From: UBA5976 sp037137575
GTDB lineage: Bacteria; Actinomycetota; Actinomycetes; S36-B12; UBA5976
Length of the DNA: 45,585 nt
NCBI GenBank assembly: GCA_037137575.1
Contig: JBAXKB010000007.1
Span: 1 to 45,585, forward strand
Reading direction: 5' to 3'
Positions within the stretch are counted from its first letter, which is position 1, and every line of letters starts with the position of its first letter. Shown here in pieces: positions 38,074 through 45,585 of this stretch. The translations under genes were made by a program, and so were the position numbers. The notes under the pieces were generated by a model that was given only the letters and a program-made list of their open reading frames with translations, was not told the origin of the DNA and ran no database searches.

Positions 38074-38910
38074 CTAGCGCTTCTTGCCGGTCTTGCGACG
38101 GCGAACGATCATCTTGTCACTGGCCTTCTTTACAGCACGGGTGCGGCCTTCTGACTTACCATTAGGGTTCACTGGGTGACGTCCACCGGAAGTCTTACCT
38201 TCACCACCACCATGTGGGTGGTCAACTGGGTTCATAGCTACACCACGAACGGTTGGGCGTTTGCCCTTCCAACGCATACGGCCAGCCTTACCCCAGTTAA
38301 TGTTGCTCTGCTCCGCATTGCCAACTTCGCCGATAGTTGCACGGCAGCGGGCATCAACGTTGCGGATTTCACCAGATGGCATACGCAACTGTGCATAAGG
38401 TCCATCTTTAGCAACAAGCTGAACACTGGTGCCTGCACTACGAGCAATCTTTGCTCCGCCAGCTGGGCGAAGTTCAATTGCGTGAATGACAGTACCAACT
38501 GGAATGTTGCGAAGTGGCAAGTTATTGCCTGGCTTGATATCGGCGGCTGGGCCGGTCTCGATACGATCGCCTTGCTTTAACTTGTTTGGCGCAATGATGT
38601 AACGCTTTTCACCATCTGCATAGTGCAAAAGGGCAATACGAGCGGTACGGTTCGGGTCGTATTCGATGTGCGCAACTTTCGCTGGCACGCCGTCTTTGTC
38701 GTAACGACGGAAGTCAATGATGCGGTAGGCACGCTTGTGACCGCCACCTTGGTGACGAACAGTGATGCGCCCTGAGCTGTTGCGGCCGCCCTTACTATGT
38801 AGCGGGCGTACGAGTGACTTCTCCGGTGTTGACCGGGTGATCTCGACGAAGTCGGCAACACTTGAGCCACGACGGCCCGGTGTAGTCGGCTTGTACTTAC
38901 GGATTCCCAT
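38074..38910 (-). CDS. rplB: 50S ribosomal protein L2
   Basis: Large protein near the peptidyl-transferase centre, 278 residues. MGIRKYKPTTPGRRGSSVADF, KGGRNSSGRITVRHQGGGHKRAYRIIDF and the C-terminal RGVAMNPVDHPHGGGEGKTSGGRHPV with the conserved His are diagnostic. The rplW-rplB gap of 29 bp holds half of a 24-bp palindrome. Confidence 0.99.
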   Translation of the reverse strand: MGIRKYKPTTPGRRGSSVADFVEITRSTPEKSLVRPLHSKGGRNSSGRITVRHQGGGHKRAYRIIDFRRYDKDGVPAKVAHIEYDPNRTARIALLHYADGEKRYIIAPNKLKQGDRIETGPAADIKPGNNLPLRNIPVGTVIHAIELRPAGGAKIARSAGTSVQLVAKDGPYAQLRMPSGEIRNVDARCRATIGEVGNAEQSNINWGKAGRMRWKGKRPTVRGVAMNPVDHPHGGGEGKTSGGRHPVNPNGKSEGRTRAVKKASDKMIVRRRKTGKKR

Positions 38911-38931
38911 AAAAGTGTCCTTTTTCTGTCC

Positions 38932-38955
38932 TGGTCCAGTTAGCTAACTGGACCA
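38932..38955 (-). other. 24-bp perfect palindrome across the rplW stop codon
   Basis: TGGTCCAGTTAG is followed directly by its complement CTAACTGGACCA. As RNA it forms a 10-bp perfect stem with loop AGCT, which includes the first base of the rplW TAA. It covers the last four codons of rplW (GPVS) and 8 bases after the stop. No U-tract follows; AGGA before the rplB start lies about 15 nt on. Confidence 0.65.
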
Positions 38956-39239
38956 CCAAAGATGTCGATACGATCGCCGGCAGCCACAGTCACGATTGCT
39001 CGCTTTGTGTCTGGACGCTTGCCAAAACCAGTCTTGGTGCGCATGCGCTTACCTTGACGGTTCATGATGTTCACAGAAGTTACCTTGACGCCGAAAACTT
39101 CGGCAACAGCTAACTTGATCTGAGTCTTGTTAGCATCCGGACGCACAATAAATGTGTACTTGTTTTCGTCCAAAAGCGCGTAGCTCTTTTCGGAAATGAC
39201 TGGTGCTAAAAGAATGTCGCGTGGGTCTGCAATTTTCAT
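38940..39239 (-). CDS. rplW: 50S ribosomal protein L23
   Basis: Tunnel-exit protein that docks trigger factor and SRP, 99 residues. DPRDILLAPVISEKSYALLDENKYTFIVRPDANKTQIKLAVAEVFGVKV is the core, followed by VNIMNRQGKRMRTKTGFGKRPDTKRAIV. The final codons form one arm of a perfect palindrome. Confidence 0.98.
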   Translation of the reverse strand: MKIADPRDILLAPVISEKSYALLDENKYTFIVRPDANKTQIKLAVAEVFGVKVTSVNIMNRQGKRMRTKTGFGKRPDTKRAIVTVAAGDRIDIFGGPVS

Positions 39240-39242
39240 GGC

Positions 39243-39917
39243 TTACGCCTCCACTTCTGCTGAGGTAGCAACTGCGGTGACTGTTTTGCCACGGGCTGGA
39301 CCTGCGATGAATGTTTCAAGTGCTGCTTTGGTGAACACGACATCGTCACTAACTAGTACGTCGTAAGTGTTCAACTGATCAACAACAAGCACGTGGATGT
39401 TCTTTGCGTTACGCAAACTCACAGCTGTTACAACTTCGCTGCGATCCAAGACCACAAGGATGTTCTTTGCTGTTGAGATGTTTGCTAATACCGCTAACGC
39501 CTCTTTTGTTGAAGGCGATTCGCCAGCAACAATCTGCGATACAACATGAATCTGATCGTTACGCGCACGATCCGAAAGTGCACCGCGAAGAGCTGCAACT
39601 TTCATCTTCTTAGGTGTGCGCTGTGAGTAATCGCGAGGAGTTGGGCCGTGTACTACGCCACCGCCACGGTACTGAGGTGCGCGAATCGAACCCTGACGAG
39701 CGCGACCGGTTCCCTTCTGCTTGAAAGGCTTCTTACCTGAACCGCTAACTTCACCACGATCTTTGGTGTCGTGATTACCACCACGGGCAGCAGCAAGCTG
39801 AGCTACAACAACCTGATGCATCAGTGCAATGTTTGCCTGAACATCAAAAAGTTCTGCAGGTAATTCAACCTTGCCAGCTTTTGTGCCCTCTGGGGTTTTT
39901 ACATCTAATGAAGTCAT
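39243..39917 (-). CDS. rplD: 50S ribosomal protein L4
   Basis: Tunnel protein and, in E. coli, the repressor of the S10 operon; about 224 residues. The tunnel loop RGEVSGSGKKPFKQKGTGRARQGSIRAPQYRGGGVVHGP is diagnostic. I placed the start at ATG 39915-39917 (MTSLDVKT), four bases after the rplC stop with AAGGG upstream; a GTG four codons earlier overlaps rplC. Confidence 0.97.
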   Translation of the reverse strand: MTSLDVKTPEGTKAGKVELPAELFDVQANIALMHQVVVAQLAAARGGNHDTKDRGEVSGSGKKPFKQKGTGRARQGSIRAPQYRGGGVVHGPTPRDYSQRTPKKMKVAALRGALSDRARNDQIHVVSQIVAGESPSTKEALAVLANISTAKNILVVLDRSEVVTAVSLRNAKNIHVLVVDQLNTYDVLVSDDVVFTKAALETFIAGPARGKTVTAVATSAEVEA

Positions 39918-39921
39918 AATG

Positions 39922-40566
39922 TTATGCACCCTTCGCTGCGGTGCGAAGTAAAACTACGCAACCGGTCGGACCAGGGATAGCACCCTTGATCAAGATGAGA
40001 CCCTTTTCGGTGTCAACAGCCTGTACCTGCAGGTTCTGCGTGGTTTGCTTTACGCCACCCATGCGACCAGCCATACGTACACCCTTGAAAACACGACCCG
40101 GGGTTGCACAAGCGCCAATTGAGCCTGGCTTACGGTGGTTCTTGTGCGCACCGTGAGATGCACCAACACCGTGGAAACCGTGACGCTTCATAACGCCAGC
40201 GAAACCTTTACCCTTCGTGACGCCAGTGACGTCAATGGCGGTGCCAGCTTCAAAAGTATCTGCGCCAAGTTCCTGACCAAGTGTGTACTCGGAGGCGTTA
40301 TCAAAACGAAGTTCGACTAAGTGACGGCGCGGAGTAACTCCAGCCTTTGCAAAATGTCCTAGTTGTGGCTGGGTCACCTTACGTGGGTCTACTTGGCCGA
40401 ATGCAATCTGCACAGCGCTGTAGCCATCGAGCTCAGGTGTACGCACCTGTGTCACGACGCAAGGTCCTGCCTTAATAACGGTAACGGGAACAATGCGATT
40501 GTTCTCGTCCCATACCTGAGTCATGCCTAGCTTTTCGCCAAGCAGACCCTTCTTTTCGGTAGCCAT
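39922..40566 (-). CDS. rplC: 50S ribosomal protein L3
   Basis: Early-assembly protein reaching the peptidyl-transferase centre, 214 residues. KGLLGEKLGMTQVWDENNRIVPVTVIKAGPCVV and GFAGVMKRHGFHGVGASHGAHKNHRKPGSIGACATPGRVFKGVRMAGRMGG are the diagnostic segments, with the Gln-methylation site region near QTTQNLQV. Confidence 0.99.
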   Translation of the reverse strand: MATEKKGLLGEKLGMTQVWDENNRIVPVTVIKAGPCVVTQVRTPELDGYSAVQIAFGQVDPRKVTQPQLGHFAKAGVTPRRHLVELRFDNASEYTLGQELGADTFEAGTAIDVTGVTKGKGFAGVMKRHGFHGVGASHGAHKNHRKPGSIGACATPGRVFKGVRMAGRMGGVKQTTQNLQVQAVDTEKGLILIKGAIPGPTGCVVLLRTAAKGA

Positions 40567-40581
40567 GTCTCGTTAGTCCCG

Positions 40582-40890
40582 TCAGAGCTTAATCTCGATA
40601 TCAACACCGGCAGGCAAGTCAAGACGCATAAGCGAGTCAACTGTCTTTGGTGTTGGATCGATAATGTCGATGAGACGCTTATGTGTACGCATCTCGAAGT
40701 GTTCACGAGAGTCCTTGTACTTATGCGGTGAACGAATCACGCAGTACACATTCTTCTCGGTAGGCAGCGGCACAGGCCCGGCAACCTTCGCGCCAGTAGG
40801 AGTTACTGTCTCGACAATCTTGCGAGCCGATGAATCAATAACTTCGTGATCGTAGGCCTTTAGCCTGATACGAATTTTCTGTCCAGCCAT
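40582..40890 (-). CDS. rpsJ: 30S ribosomal protein S10
   Basis: Head protein and transcription antitermination factor NusE, 102 residues. MAGQKIRIRLKAYDHEVIDSSARKIVETVTPTGAKVAGPVPLPTEK and RTHKRLIDIIDPTPKTVDSLMRLDLPAGVDIEIKL are classic. First gene of the S10 cluster; a large hairpin lies between it and tuf. Confidence 0.99.
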   Translation of the reverse strand: MAGQKIRIRLKAYDHEVIDSSARKIVETVTPTGAKVAGPVPLPTEKNVYCVIRSPHKYKDSREHFEMRTHKRLIDIIDPTPKTVDSLMRLDLPAGVDIEIKL

Positions 40891-40956
40891 CTTGGCTTGA
40901 CCGTCCTTTTCTGTAGATACTGCCTTGTGTTTCTTACGGTGTCTTGCTAGTGGTGT

Positions 40957-40988
40957 GCTGTGGTGACGCGATTAAGCGCCACCACAGC
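40957..40988 (-). terminator. Large hairpin between tuf and rpsJ, possible terminator without U-tract
   Basis: In the RNA GCTGTGGTGGCGC pairs with GCGTCACCACAGC, 13 pairs around a 6-nt loop, one a G-U wobble only in the minus-strand transcript. Flanking GCTAG and CTAGC can pair outside it. It begins 12 nt after the tuf stop. There is no U-run, so it may be a processing or stability element or an inefficient terminator rather than a full stop. Confidence 0.45.
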
Positions 40989-41000
40989 TAGCCAAATTTG

Positions 41001-42194
41001 TTACTTGAGAACCTTCACAACACGACCAGCGCCAACGGTGCGGCCACCTTCGCGAATAGCGAAGCGTAGACCCTCATCCATAGCGATTGGCTGAATTAGA
41101 GTTACCATCATCTCGGTGTTATCGCCAGGCATAACCATTTCGGTTCCTGATGGCAATTTCACAACGCCAGTTACGTCCGTGGTACGGAAGTAGAACTGTG
41201 GACGGTAGTTATCGAAGAACGGTGTGTGACGACCGCCTTCATCCTTGCTCAAGATGTAAACATTCGCATCGAACTCGGTGTGAGGAGTAACTGAGCCTGG
41301 CTTGCAAAGTACCTGGCCGCGCTCAACATCTTCACGCTTAGTTCCACGAAGCAAAAGACCTACGTTCTCGCCAGCTCGACCTTCGTCAAGAAGCTTGCGG
41401 AACATTTCAACACCGGTGACGGTGGTCTTTTGTACATCTGGGCGGATACCAACGATTTCGATTTCTTCGTTGACCTTAACAACACCCTGCTCGATACGAC
41501 CAGTAACAACGGTTCCACGACCAGTGATGGTGAAAACGTCTTCAACTGGCATAAGGAATGGCTTGTCAGTGTCACGAGCTGGTGTTGGGATGTAATCGTC
41601 AACAGCCTTCATCAATTCAAGGATTGACTCGCCCCACTTGGCATCGCCCTGTAGTGCTGGGAAAGCAGCTACGCGAACAACTGGGATGTCATCGCCTGGG
41701 AATTCGTATGAAGAAAGAAGTTCGCGAACTTCCATTTCGACCAATTCGATTAGTTCTTCGTCATCAACCATGTCGCACTTGTTTAGCGCTACAACGAGTG
41801 CAGGAACACCAACCTGGCGAGCAAGAAGTACGTGCTCTTTGGTCTGTGGCATTGGGCCATCGGTAGCTGCAACCACAAGGATTGCGCCGTCCATCTGTGC
41901 CGCGCCGGTGATCATGTTTTTGATGTAGTCAGCGTGACCCGGGCAGTCGACGTGAGCATAGTGACGAACCTCGGTCTGGTACTCAACGTGAGCGATCGAG
42001 ATCGTGATACCGCGTTGACGTTCTTCAGGAGCCTTATCGATCTGATCGAAAGGCGTGAATGGATTCACGTCTGGGTATGCGTCGTGCAGCACCTTGGTGA
42101 TGGCAGCAGTCAGCGTGGTCTTTCCGTGGTCAATGTGACCAATTGTGCCGATGTTTACGTGCGGTTTCGTCCGCTCGAACTTCGCCTTTGCCAC
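41001..42194 (-). CDS. tuf: Elongation factor Tu
   Basis: GTPase that delivers aminoacyl-tRNA, 397 residues. P-loop GHIDHGKTT at 19-27, switch II DCPGHADYIKNMITG, NKCDMVDD for guanine, then domains 2 and 3 ending AIREGGRTVGAGRVVKVLK. The start is GTG at 42192-42194 with AGGAGG about 8 nt upstream. It lies 89 bp after fusA, whose gap includes TGCCGATG twice and a GATGGT/ACCATC pair. Confidence 0.99.
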   Translation of the reverse strand: MAKAKFERTKPHVNIGTIGHIDHGKTTLTAAITKVLHDAYPDVNPFTPFDQIDKAPEERQRGITISIAHVEYQTEVRHYAHVDCPGHADYIKNMITGAAQMDGAILVVAATDGPMPQTKEHVLLARQVGVPALVVALNKCDMVDDEELIELVEMEVRELLSSYEFPGDDIPVVRVAAFPALQGDAKWGESILELMKAVDDYIPTPARDTDKPFLMPVEDVFTITGRGTVVTGRIEQGVVKVNEEIEIVGIRPDVQKTTVTGVEMFRKLLDEGRAGENVGLLLRGTKREDVERGQVLCKPGSVTPHTEFDANVYILSKDEGGRHTPFFDNYRPQFYFRTTDVTGVVKLPSGTEMVMPGDNTEMMVTLIQPIAMDEGLRFAIREGGRTVGAGRVVKVLK

Positions 42195-42283
42195 TGTGGG
42201 TCCTCCTGGATCCTTGTGCCGATGGTTTTATGCCGATGTGACCTTCACTTCGACCATCATTTGGTTTTTTGGCCTGTGGGCCG

Positions 42284-44404
42284 TTACTCGCCCCGCGCCT
42301 TTGAGACGATTTCCGTCTGTACGTTCGCAGGAACCTGAGCGTATGAACTGAACTCCATGGAGTAGCTCGCACGCCCTTGAGTACGACTACGAAGATCTCC
42401 CACATAGCCGAACATTTCTGATAGTGGAACAACAGCCTTAACTACGCGGGCGCCGTGACGCTCGTCCATAGCCTGAATCTGTCCACGTCGTGAGTTGAGA
42501 TCTCCGATAACATCGCCCATGTAATCTTCTGGCGTTGTTACTTCGACCGTCATCATTGGTTCAAGGATGACAGGTCCCGCGCTGCGGCAACCTTCCTTGA
42601 AAGCTTGAATACCAGCAAGTTTGAATGCAAGTTCAGATGAATCTTGATCGTGGAAAGCGCCGTCAAGAAGGGTTACCTGAACATCAACCATTGGGTAGCC
42701 AGCCAGAACACCGTTCTCCATGCCCTCTTGGCAACCTGCATCTACTGATGGAATGTATTCGCGCGGAATACGACCACCAGTGATTTTGCTAACGAATTCG
42801 TAACCATTTTTGGAAACTTCAGCACCCTCTTCTGCCTGAAGTGGGCCGATTGCAATCTGCACCTTAGCGAACTGACCTGAACCACCGGTCTGTTTTTTGT
42901 GGGTGTAATCAATACGATCAACGGTTTTGGTGATGGTTTCGCGGTAAGCAACCTGTGGCTTGCCAACGTTCGCTTCAACATTGAATTCACGGCGCATACG
43001 GTCAACGAGGATCTCAAGGTGAAGTTCACCCATGCCCGCGATGATGGTCTGACCAGTTTCTTCATCGGTGTTAACGCGGAAAGTTGGATCCTCGTCAGAC
43101 AACCGCTGAATAGCAGTACCAAGCTTGTCTTGGTCACCCTTAGTCTTTGGCTCGATAGCGACCGAAATAACTGGCGCCGGGAAAGTCATTGACTCAAGAA
43201 CGATTGGATTTGACGGATCGCATAATGTTTCGCCAGTTGTGGTGTCCTTAAGACCCATAACAGCAACGATGTCGCCAGCGCCTACGGCCGCAATTTCTTC
43301 ACGCTTGTTCGCATGCATTCGGTAAATCTTGCCAATGCGCTCTTTGCGATCTTTAACTGAGTTAAGAACTGATGATCCGGCTTCTAGGCGACCTGAGTAA
43401 ACGCGAACGTAAGTTAGCTTGCCAAGGTGTGGATCGGTAGCAATCTTGAAAGCAAGTGCTGCCAACGGCTCTTTGTCGTTTGGTGTGCGTTCGATTTCTA
43501 CATCTAGGTGACCAGGCTTGTGACCGATGGTTACAGGTACATCAAGTGGTGACGGAAGGTAACGAATAACAGCGTCAAGCATTGGCTGAACGCCCTTGTT
43601 TTTGAATGCTGTACCGGTAACGATTGGAACTGCAGTACCGGCAATGCAAACGCGACGGATTGCGGCGTGAATATCGTCTTCGGTAATTGAAGTTTCGTCA
43701 GCGAAGAACTTCTCCATGAATGATTCATCATTCTCAGCGATGGTCTCGAGCATGATGTGACGGTATTCGTCAGACTGTTCTTGCAGGTCGGCTGGGATTT
43801 CTTCAAGAACGTAGTCTTCACCGATTGCGGTTTCACCGCGCCAAACCATAGCCTGCATGCGCACTAGATCAACTAAGCCAATGAAATCGCCCTCCGCCCC
43901 AATTGGGAGCTGAAGGACGAGTGGGTTTGCGCCAAGGCGCTCTTTGATCATGTCAACGCACATGAAGAAGCTTGCGCCAGTGCGATCAAGTTTGTTCACG
44001 AAACAAATACGAGGAACGCTGTACTTATTTGCCTGACGCCATACGGTCTCAGACTGTGGCTCAACACCAGCAACGCCGTCAAATACTGCTACAGCGCCGT
44101 CAAGTACGCGAAGTGAACGCTCAACTTCAACAGTGAAGTCAACGTGACCTGGTGTGTCGATGATGTTGATGGTGTGGTCTTTCCAAGTGCAGGTAGTTGC
44201 AGCGGAGGTAATGGTGATACCGCGCTCTTGTTCCTGCTCCATCCAGTCCATAGTTGCTGCGCCTTCGTGAACTTCACCGATCTTGTAGTTGATACCGGTG
44301 TAGAACAGAATGCGTTCTGTGGTGGTGGTTTTGCCCGCGTCAATGTGCGCCATGATCCCGATGTTTCGGGTCTTGACGAGGTCGAGTGAGGTCTCAGTTG
44401 CCAC
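42284..44404 (-). CDS. fusA: Elongation factor G
   Basis: Translocase GTPase, 706 residues, five domains. TRNIGIMAHIDAGKTTTTERILFYTG with the P-loop, DTPGHVDFTVEVERSLRVLDGAV, and NKLDRTGA are the G motifs; domain IV (VAYRETITKTV, IPREYIPSVDAGCQEGMENG) and the C-terminal FGYVGDLRSRTQGRASYSMEF follow. GTG start at 44402-44404. The stop TAA lies in a GGGC/GCCC mini-hairpin. Confidence 0.99.
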   Translation of the reverse strand: MATETSLDLVKTRNIGIMAHIDAGKTTTTERILFYTGINYKIGEVHEGAATMDWMEQEQERGITITSAATTCTWKDHTINIIDTPGHVDFTVEVERSLRVLDGAVAVFDGVAGVEPQSETVWRQANKYSVPRICFVNKLDRTGASFFMCVDMIKERLGANPLVLQLPIGAEGDFIGLVDLVRMQAMVWRGETAIGEDYVLEEIPADLQEQSDEYRHIMLETIAENDESFMEKFFADETSITEDDIHAAIRRVCIAGTAVPIVTGTAFKNKGVQPMLDAVIRYLPSPLDVPVTIGHKPGHLDVEIERTPNDKEPLAALAFKIATDPHLGKLTYVRVYSGRLEAGSSVLNSVKDRKERIGKIYRMHANKREEIAAVGAGDIVAVMGLKDTTTGETLCDPSNPIVLESMTFPAPVISVAIEPKTKGDQDKLGTAIQRLSDEDPTFRVNTDEETGQTIIAGMGELHLEILVDRMRREFNVEANVGKPQVAYRETITKTVDRIDYTHKKQTGGSGQFAKVQIAIGPLQAEEGAEVSKNGYEFVSKITGGRIPREYIPSVDAGCQEGMENGVLAGYPMVDVQVTLLDGAFHDQDSSELAFKLAGIQAFKEGCRSAGPVILEPMMTVEVTTPEDYMGDVIGDLNSRRGQIQAMDERHGARVVKAVVPLSEMFGYVGDLRSRTQGRASYSMEFSSYAQVPANVQTEIVSKARGE

Positions 44405-44428
44405 TTTTTATGTCTCTTTTTCTCGTGA

Positions 44429-44899
44429 TTACCAGCGGTAGTGAGCAAAGGCCTTGTTGGACTCTGCCATCTTGTGAGTGTCTTCGCGCTTCTTAACAGC
44501 CGCACCTAGGCCGTTTGAAGCATCTAAAATTTCATTCATTAAACGTTCGGTCATTGTCTTCTCGCGACGTGCACGTGAGTAACTAACTAACCAACGAAGT
44601 GCAAGTGTGTTTGCGCGACCTGGCTTAACCTCAATCGGCACCTGGTAGGTAGCGCCACCAACGCGACGGCTACGAACTTCAAGTGTTGGGCGAACATTTT
44701 CAAGGGCACGGCGAAGAGTCTGTACTGGATCAGTACCGGTCTTTTCGCGGCAACCTTCAAGAGCGCCGTAAACGATGGATTCAGCAGTTGACTTCTTGCC
44801 ATCCAGAAGAATCTTGTTTACAAGCTGAGTAACAACTGGAGATGCGTAAACCGGATCGATAACGATTGGTCGCTTAGGAGCTGGACCTTTACGTGGCAT
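44429..44899 (-). CDS. rpsG: 30S ribosomal protein S7
   Basis: Head assembly initiator and, in E. coli, repressor of the str operon; 156 residues. MPRKGPAPKRPIVIDPVYASPVVTQLVNKILLDGKKSTAE and VRSRRVGGATYQVPIEV are diagnostic. ATG overlaps the rpsL stop by one base (TAATG). Confidence 0.99.
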   Translation of the reverse strand: MPRKGPAPKRPIVIDPVYASPVVTQLVNKILLDGKKSTAESIVYGALEGCREKTGTDPVQTLRRALENVRPTLEVRSRRVGGATYQVPIEVKPGRANTLALRWLVSYSRARREKTMTERLMNEILDASNGLGAAVKKREDTHKMAESNKAFAHYRW

Positions 44900-45273
44900 T
44901 AGCTCTTCTCCTTCTTCGCGCCGTAACGGCTACGGGCTTGCTTGCGGTTCTTGACACCCTGGGTGTCTAGTGCGCCGCGAATAATCTTGTAACGAACACC
45001 AGGAAGGTCTTTAACACGACCACCACGCACAAGCACGATTGAGTGCTCCTGCAGATTGTGTCCTTCACCTGGGATGTATGCAGTGACTTCGATTTTGCTG
45101 GTCAGACGCACACGAGCCACTTTGCGAAGTGCAGAGTTTGGCTTCTTAGGCGTTGTTGTATAAACACGCGTGCAGACGCCACGGCGCTGCGGACTGCCCT
45201 GAAGGGCAGGCGTGTTGTTCTTGGTGACCTTATCCTGTCGACCCTTGCGGACCAACTGTTGGATTGTTGGCAC
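44899..45273 (-). CDS. rpsL: 30S ribosomal protein S12
   Basis: Decoding-centre protein, 124 residues. K43 (TPKKPNSA) and K88 (GGRVKDLPG) are the wild-type streptomycin-sensitive residues, and D89 is the site that RimO methylthiolates in other bacteria. PTIQQLVRKGR and the end QARSRYGAKKEKS are classic. GTG start at 45271-45273 with AAGGAG five bases upstream; a 7-bp hairpin lies 24 nt before the start. Confidence 0.99.
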   Translation of the reverse strand: MPTIQQLVRKGRQDKVTKNNTPALQGSPQRRGVCTRVYTTTPKKPNSALRKVARVRLTSKIEVTAYIPGEGHNLQEHSIVLVRGGRVKDLPGVRYKIIRGALDTQGVKNRKQARSRYGAKKEKS

Positions 45274-45495
45274 ACTTACTCCTTAGCGTTCGAAGTCCAA
45301 CGCGTTTGCGTTGGCACAACTTGTGAATGTGTGAGTTGGAATTACTTCCCACTTCTACGGACCACGAGGTCGGGTGTGTCGCCCAAATGGCAGAAATCTT
45401 GGCCGCAAACTCAACTAATTGAGACCTGTCGGCAAGCTCTGCCCCAATGGGGAAGCCCTAGGCATAGGTTCGAGACCCAACTTTCGCTGGGCACA
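45274..45495 (-). ncRNA. Structured 5' leader of the str operon
   Basis: About 220 nt of untranslated leader. Hairpins in transcript order: CCCAGC/GTTGGG with a GAAA tetraloop (45491-45476; its G-U pair exists only in the minus-strand RNA), CCCC/GGGG (45452-45442), CTCAA/TTGAG (45423-45410), GGG/CCC and GACC/GGTC (45384-45360), CCAACGC/GCGTTGG with loop AAAC (45314-45297). The last arm GCGTT can instead pair with AACGC (45290-45286), one base before the Shine-Dalgarno AAGGAG (45284-45279). This gives two exclusive folds close to the ribosome-binding site. No open reading frame of note was seen. Confidence 0.55.
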
Positions 45496-45502
45496 AAGGA
45501 AA

Positions 45503-45531
45503 ACATTACCTACTATCTCGGAGCAGGTCAA
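45503..45531 (-). promoter_or_regulatory. str operon promoter
   Basis: TTGACC (45526-45531) and TAATGT (45503-45508) are separated by 17 bp, a strong SigA-type promoter. It shares TTTTGACC with the rplM promoter. The predicted start is near 45496. Beyond it, 45532-45585 holds no recognisable feature; if rpoC precedes rpsL as usual, its end should lie just outside or at this edge. Confidence 0.8.
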
Positions 45532-45585
45532 AACGAGATGACGGCTAACCCAACTCTTCGGCGTGTCGCGGAGCTAAAGCTGGCC

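Noticed and set aside
42219..42257. Direct repeat TGCCGATG and GATGGT/ACCATC pair in the fusA-tuf gap as an element
   Set aside because: The repeat is only eight bases and the pairing has a long loop; not enough to call.
42268..42290. Terminator after fusA (GGCC/GGCC hairpin next to six T on the plus strand)
   Set aside because: On the transcribed minus strand the hairpin is followed by A residues, not T, so it would terminate only plus-strand transcription, and no plus-strand gene is there.
41638..42338. Plus-strand frames of 96-168 residues opposite tuf
   Set aside because: Long antisense frames are common over highly expressed genes with biased codons; the sequences show no domain features.
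45532..45585. Possible C-terminal end of rpoC at the window edge
   Set aside because: One frame (ending at TAG 45545-45547) and another (ending at 45528-45530) are open to the edge, but neither resembles the usual RpoC C-terminus and both are too short to judge.

Overview
The window is a stretch of actinobacterial chromosome with unusually low GC for that phylum (by eye somewhat under 50%) and tightly packed genes. I read it as a streamlined actinobacterium, possibly a freshwater or marine acI-like lineage. The phylum rests on gene order (str, S10, spc and alpha ribosomal clusters in one run; secY-adk-map-infA-rpmJ-rpsM-rpsK-rpsD-rpoA-rplQ-truA; rplM-rpsI-glmM-glmS-acpS-alr-tsaE-tsaB-rimI-tsaD), the DUF2505 and THUMP-like methyltransferase pair, and the actinobacterial style of tad genes. 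The lineage below phylum is inference. Almost everything is on the minus strand, so transcription runs from high to low coordinates; only three genes (10426-12132 and 16416-17141) are on the plus strand.

Layout in the direction of transcription. 45585-41001: str operon promoter, a long structured leader, then rpsL, rpsG, fusA, tuf. 40890-31522: S10 and spc gene clusters from rpsJ to rplO. 31490-24305: secY, adk, map, a small potassium-channel-like gene, infA, rpmJ, rpsM, rpsK, rpsD, rpoA, rplQ. 24282-21477: truA, an ABC-F ATPase and a small monooxygenase-like gene. 21438-12133: a second clear promoter, then rplM, rpsI, glmM, glmS, and after a plus-strand NlpC/P60 gene the acpS-alr-tsaE-tsaB-rimI-tsaD group. 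12132-9744: a DUF2505 plus methyltransferase pair on the plus strand and a divergent DedA gene. 9631-5418: a compact six-gene tad-like locus (CpaF ATPase, two membrane platform proteins, a pilin-like protein, three TadE/TadG-like proteins). 5372-1: an OafA-like acyltransferase with an SGNH domain, prfB, ftsE, ftsX, and the start of a secreted coiled-coil protein that is probably the FtsEX-linked peptidoglycan hydrolase.

Most protein-coding content is core and ordinary. The interest lies between the genes. Several ribosomal-protein junctions carry strong RNA hairpins, some folded around a stop codon (rplW, rpsS, rpoA). In several the G-U wobble pairs exist only in the transcribed strand, as expected for real RNA structure. 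The best candidate for something undescribed is a self-closing, multi-helix element of 106 nt between rpmJ and rpsM, which would suit an autoregulatory leader of the alpha operon. The str and rplM leaders are also structured and have recognisable promoters. No rRNA, tRNA, insertion sequence, prophage or CRISPR array was seen.
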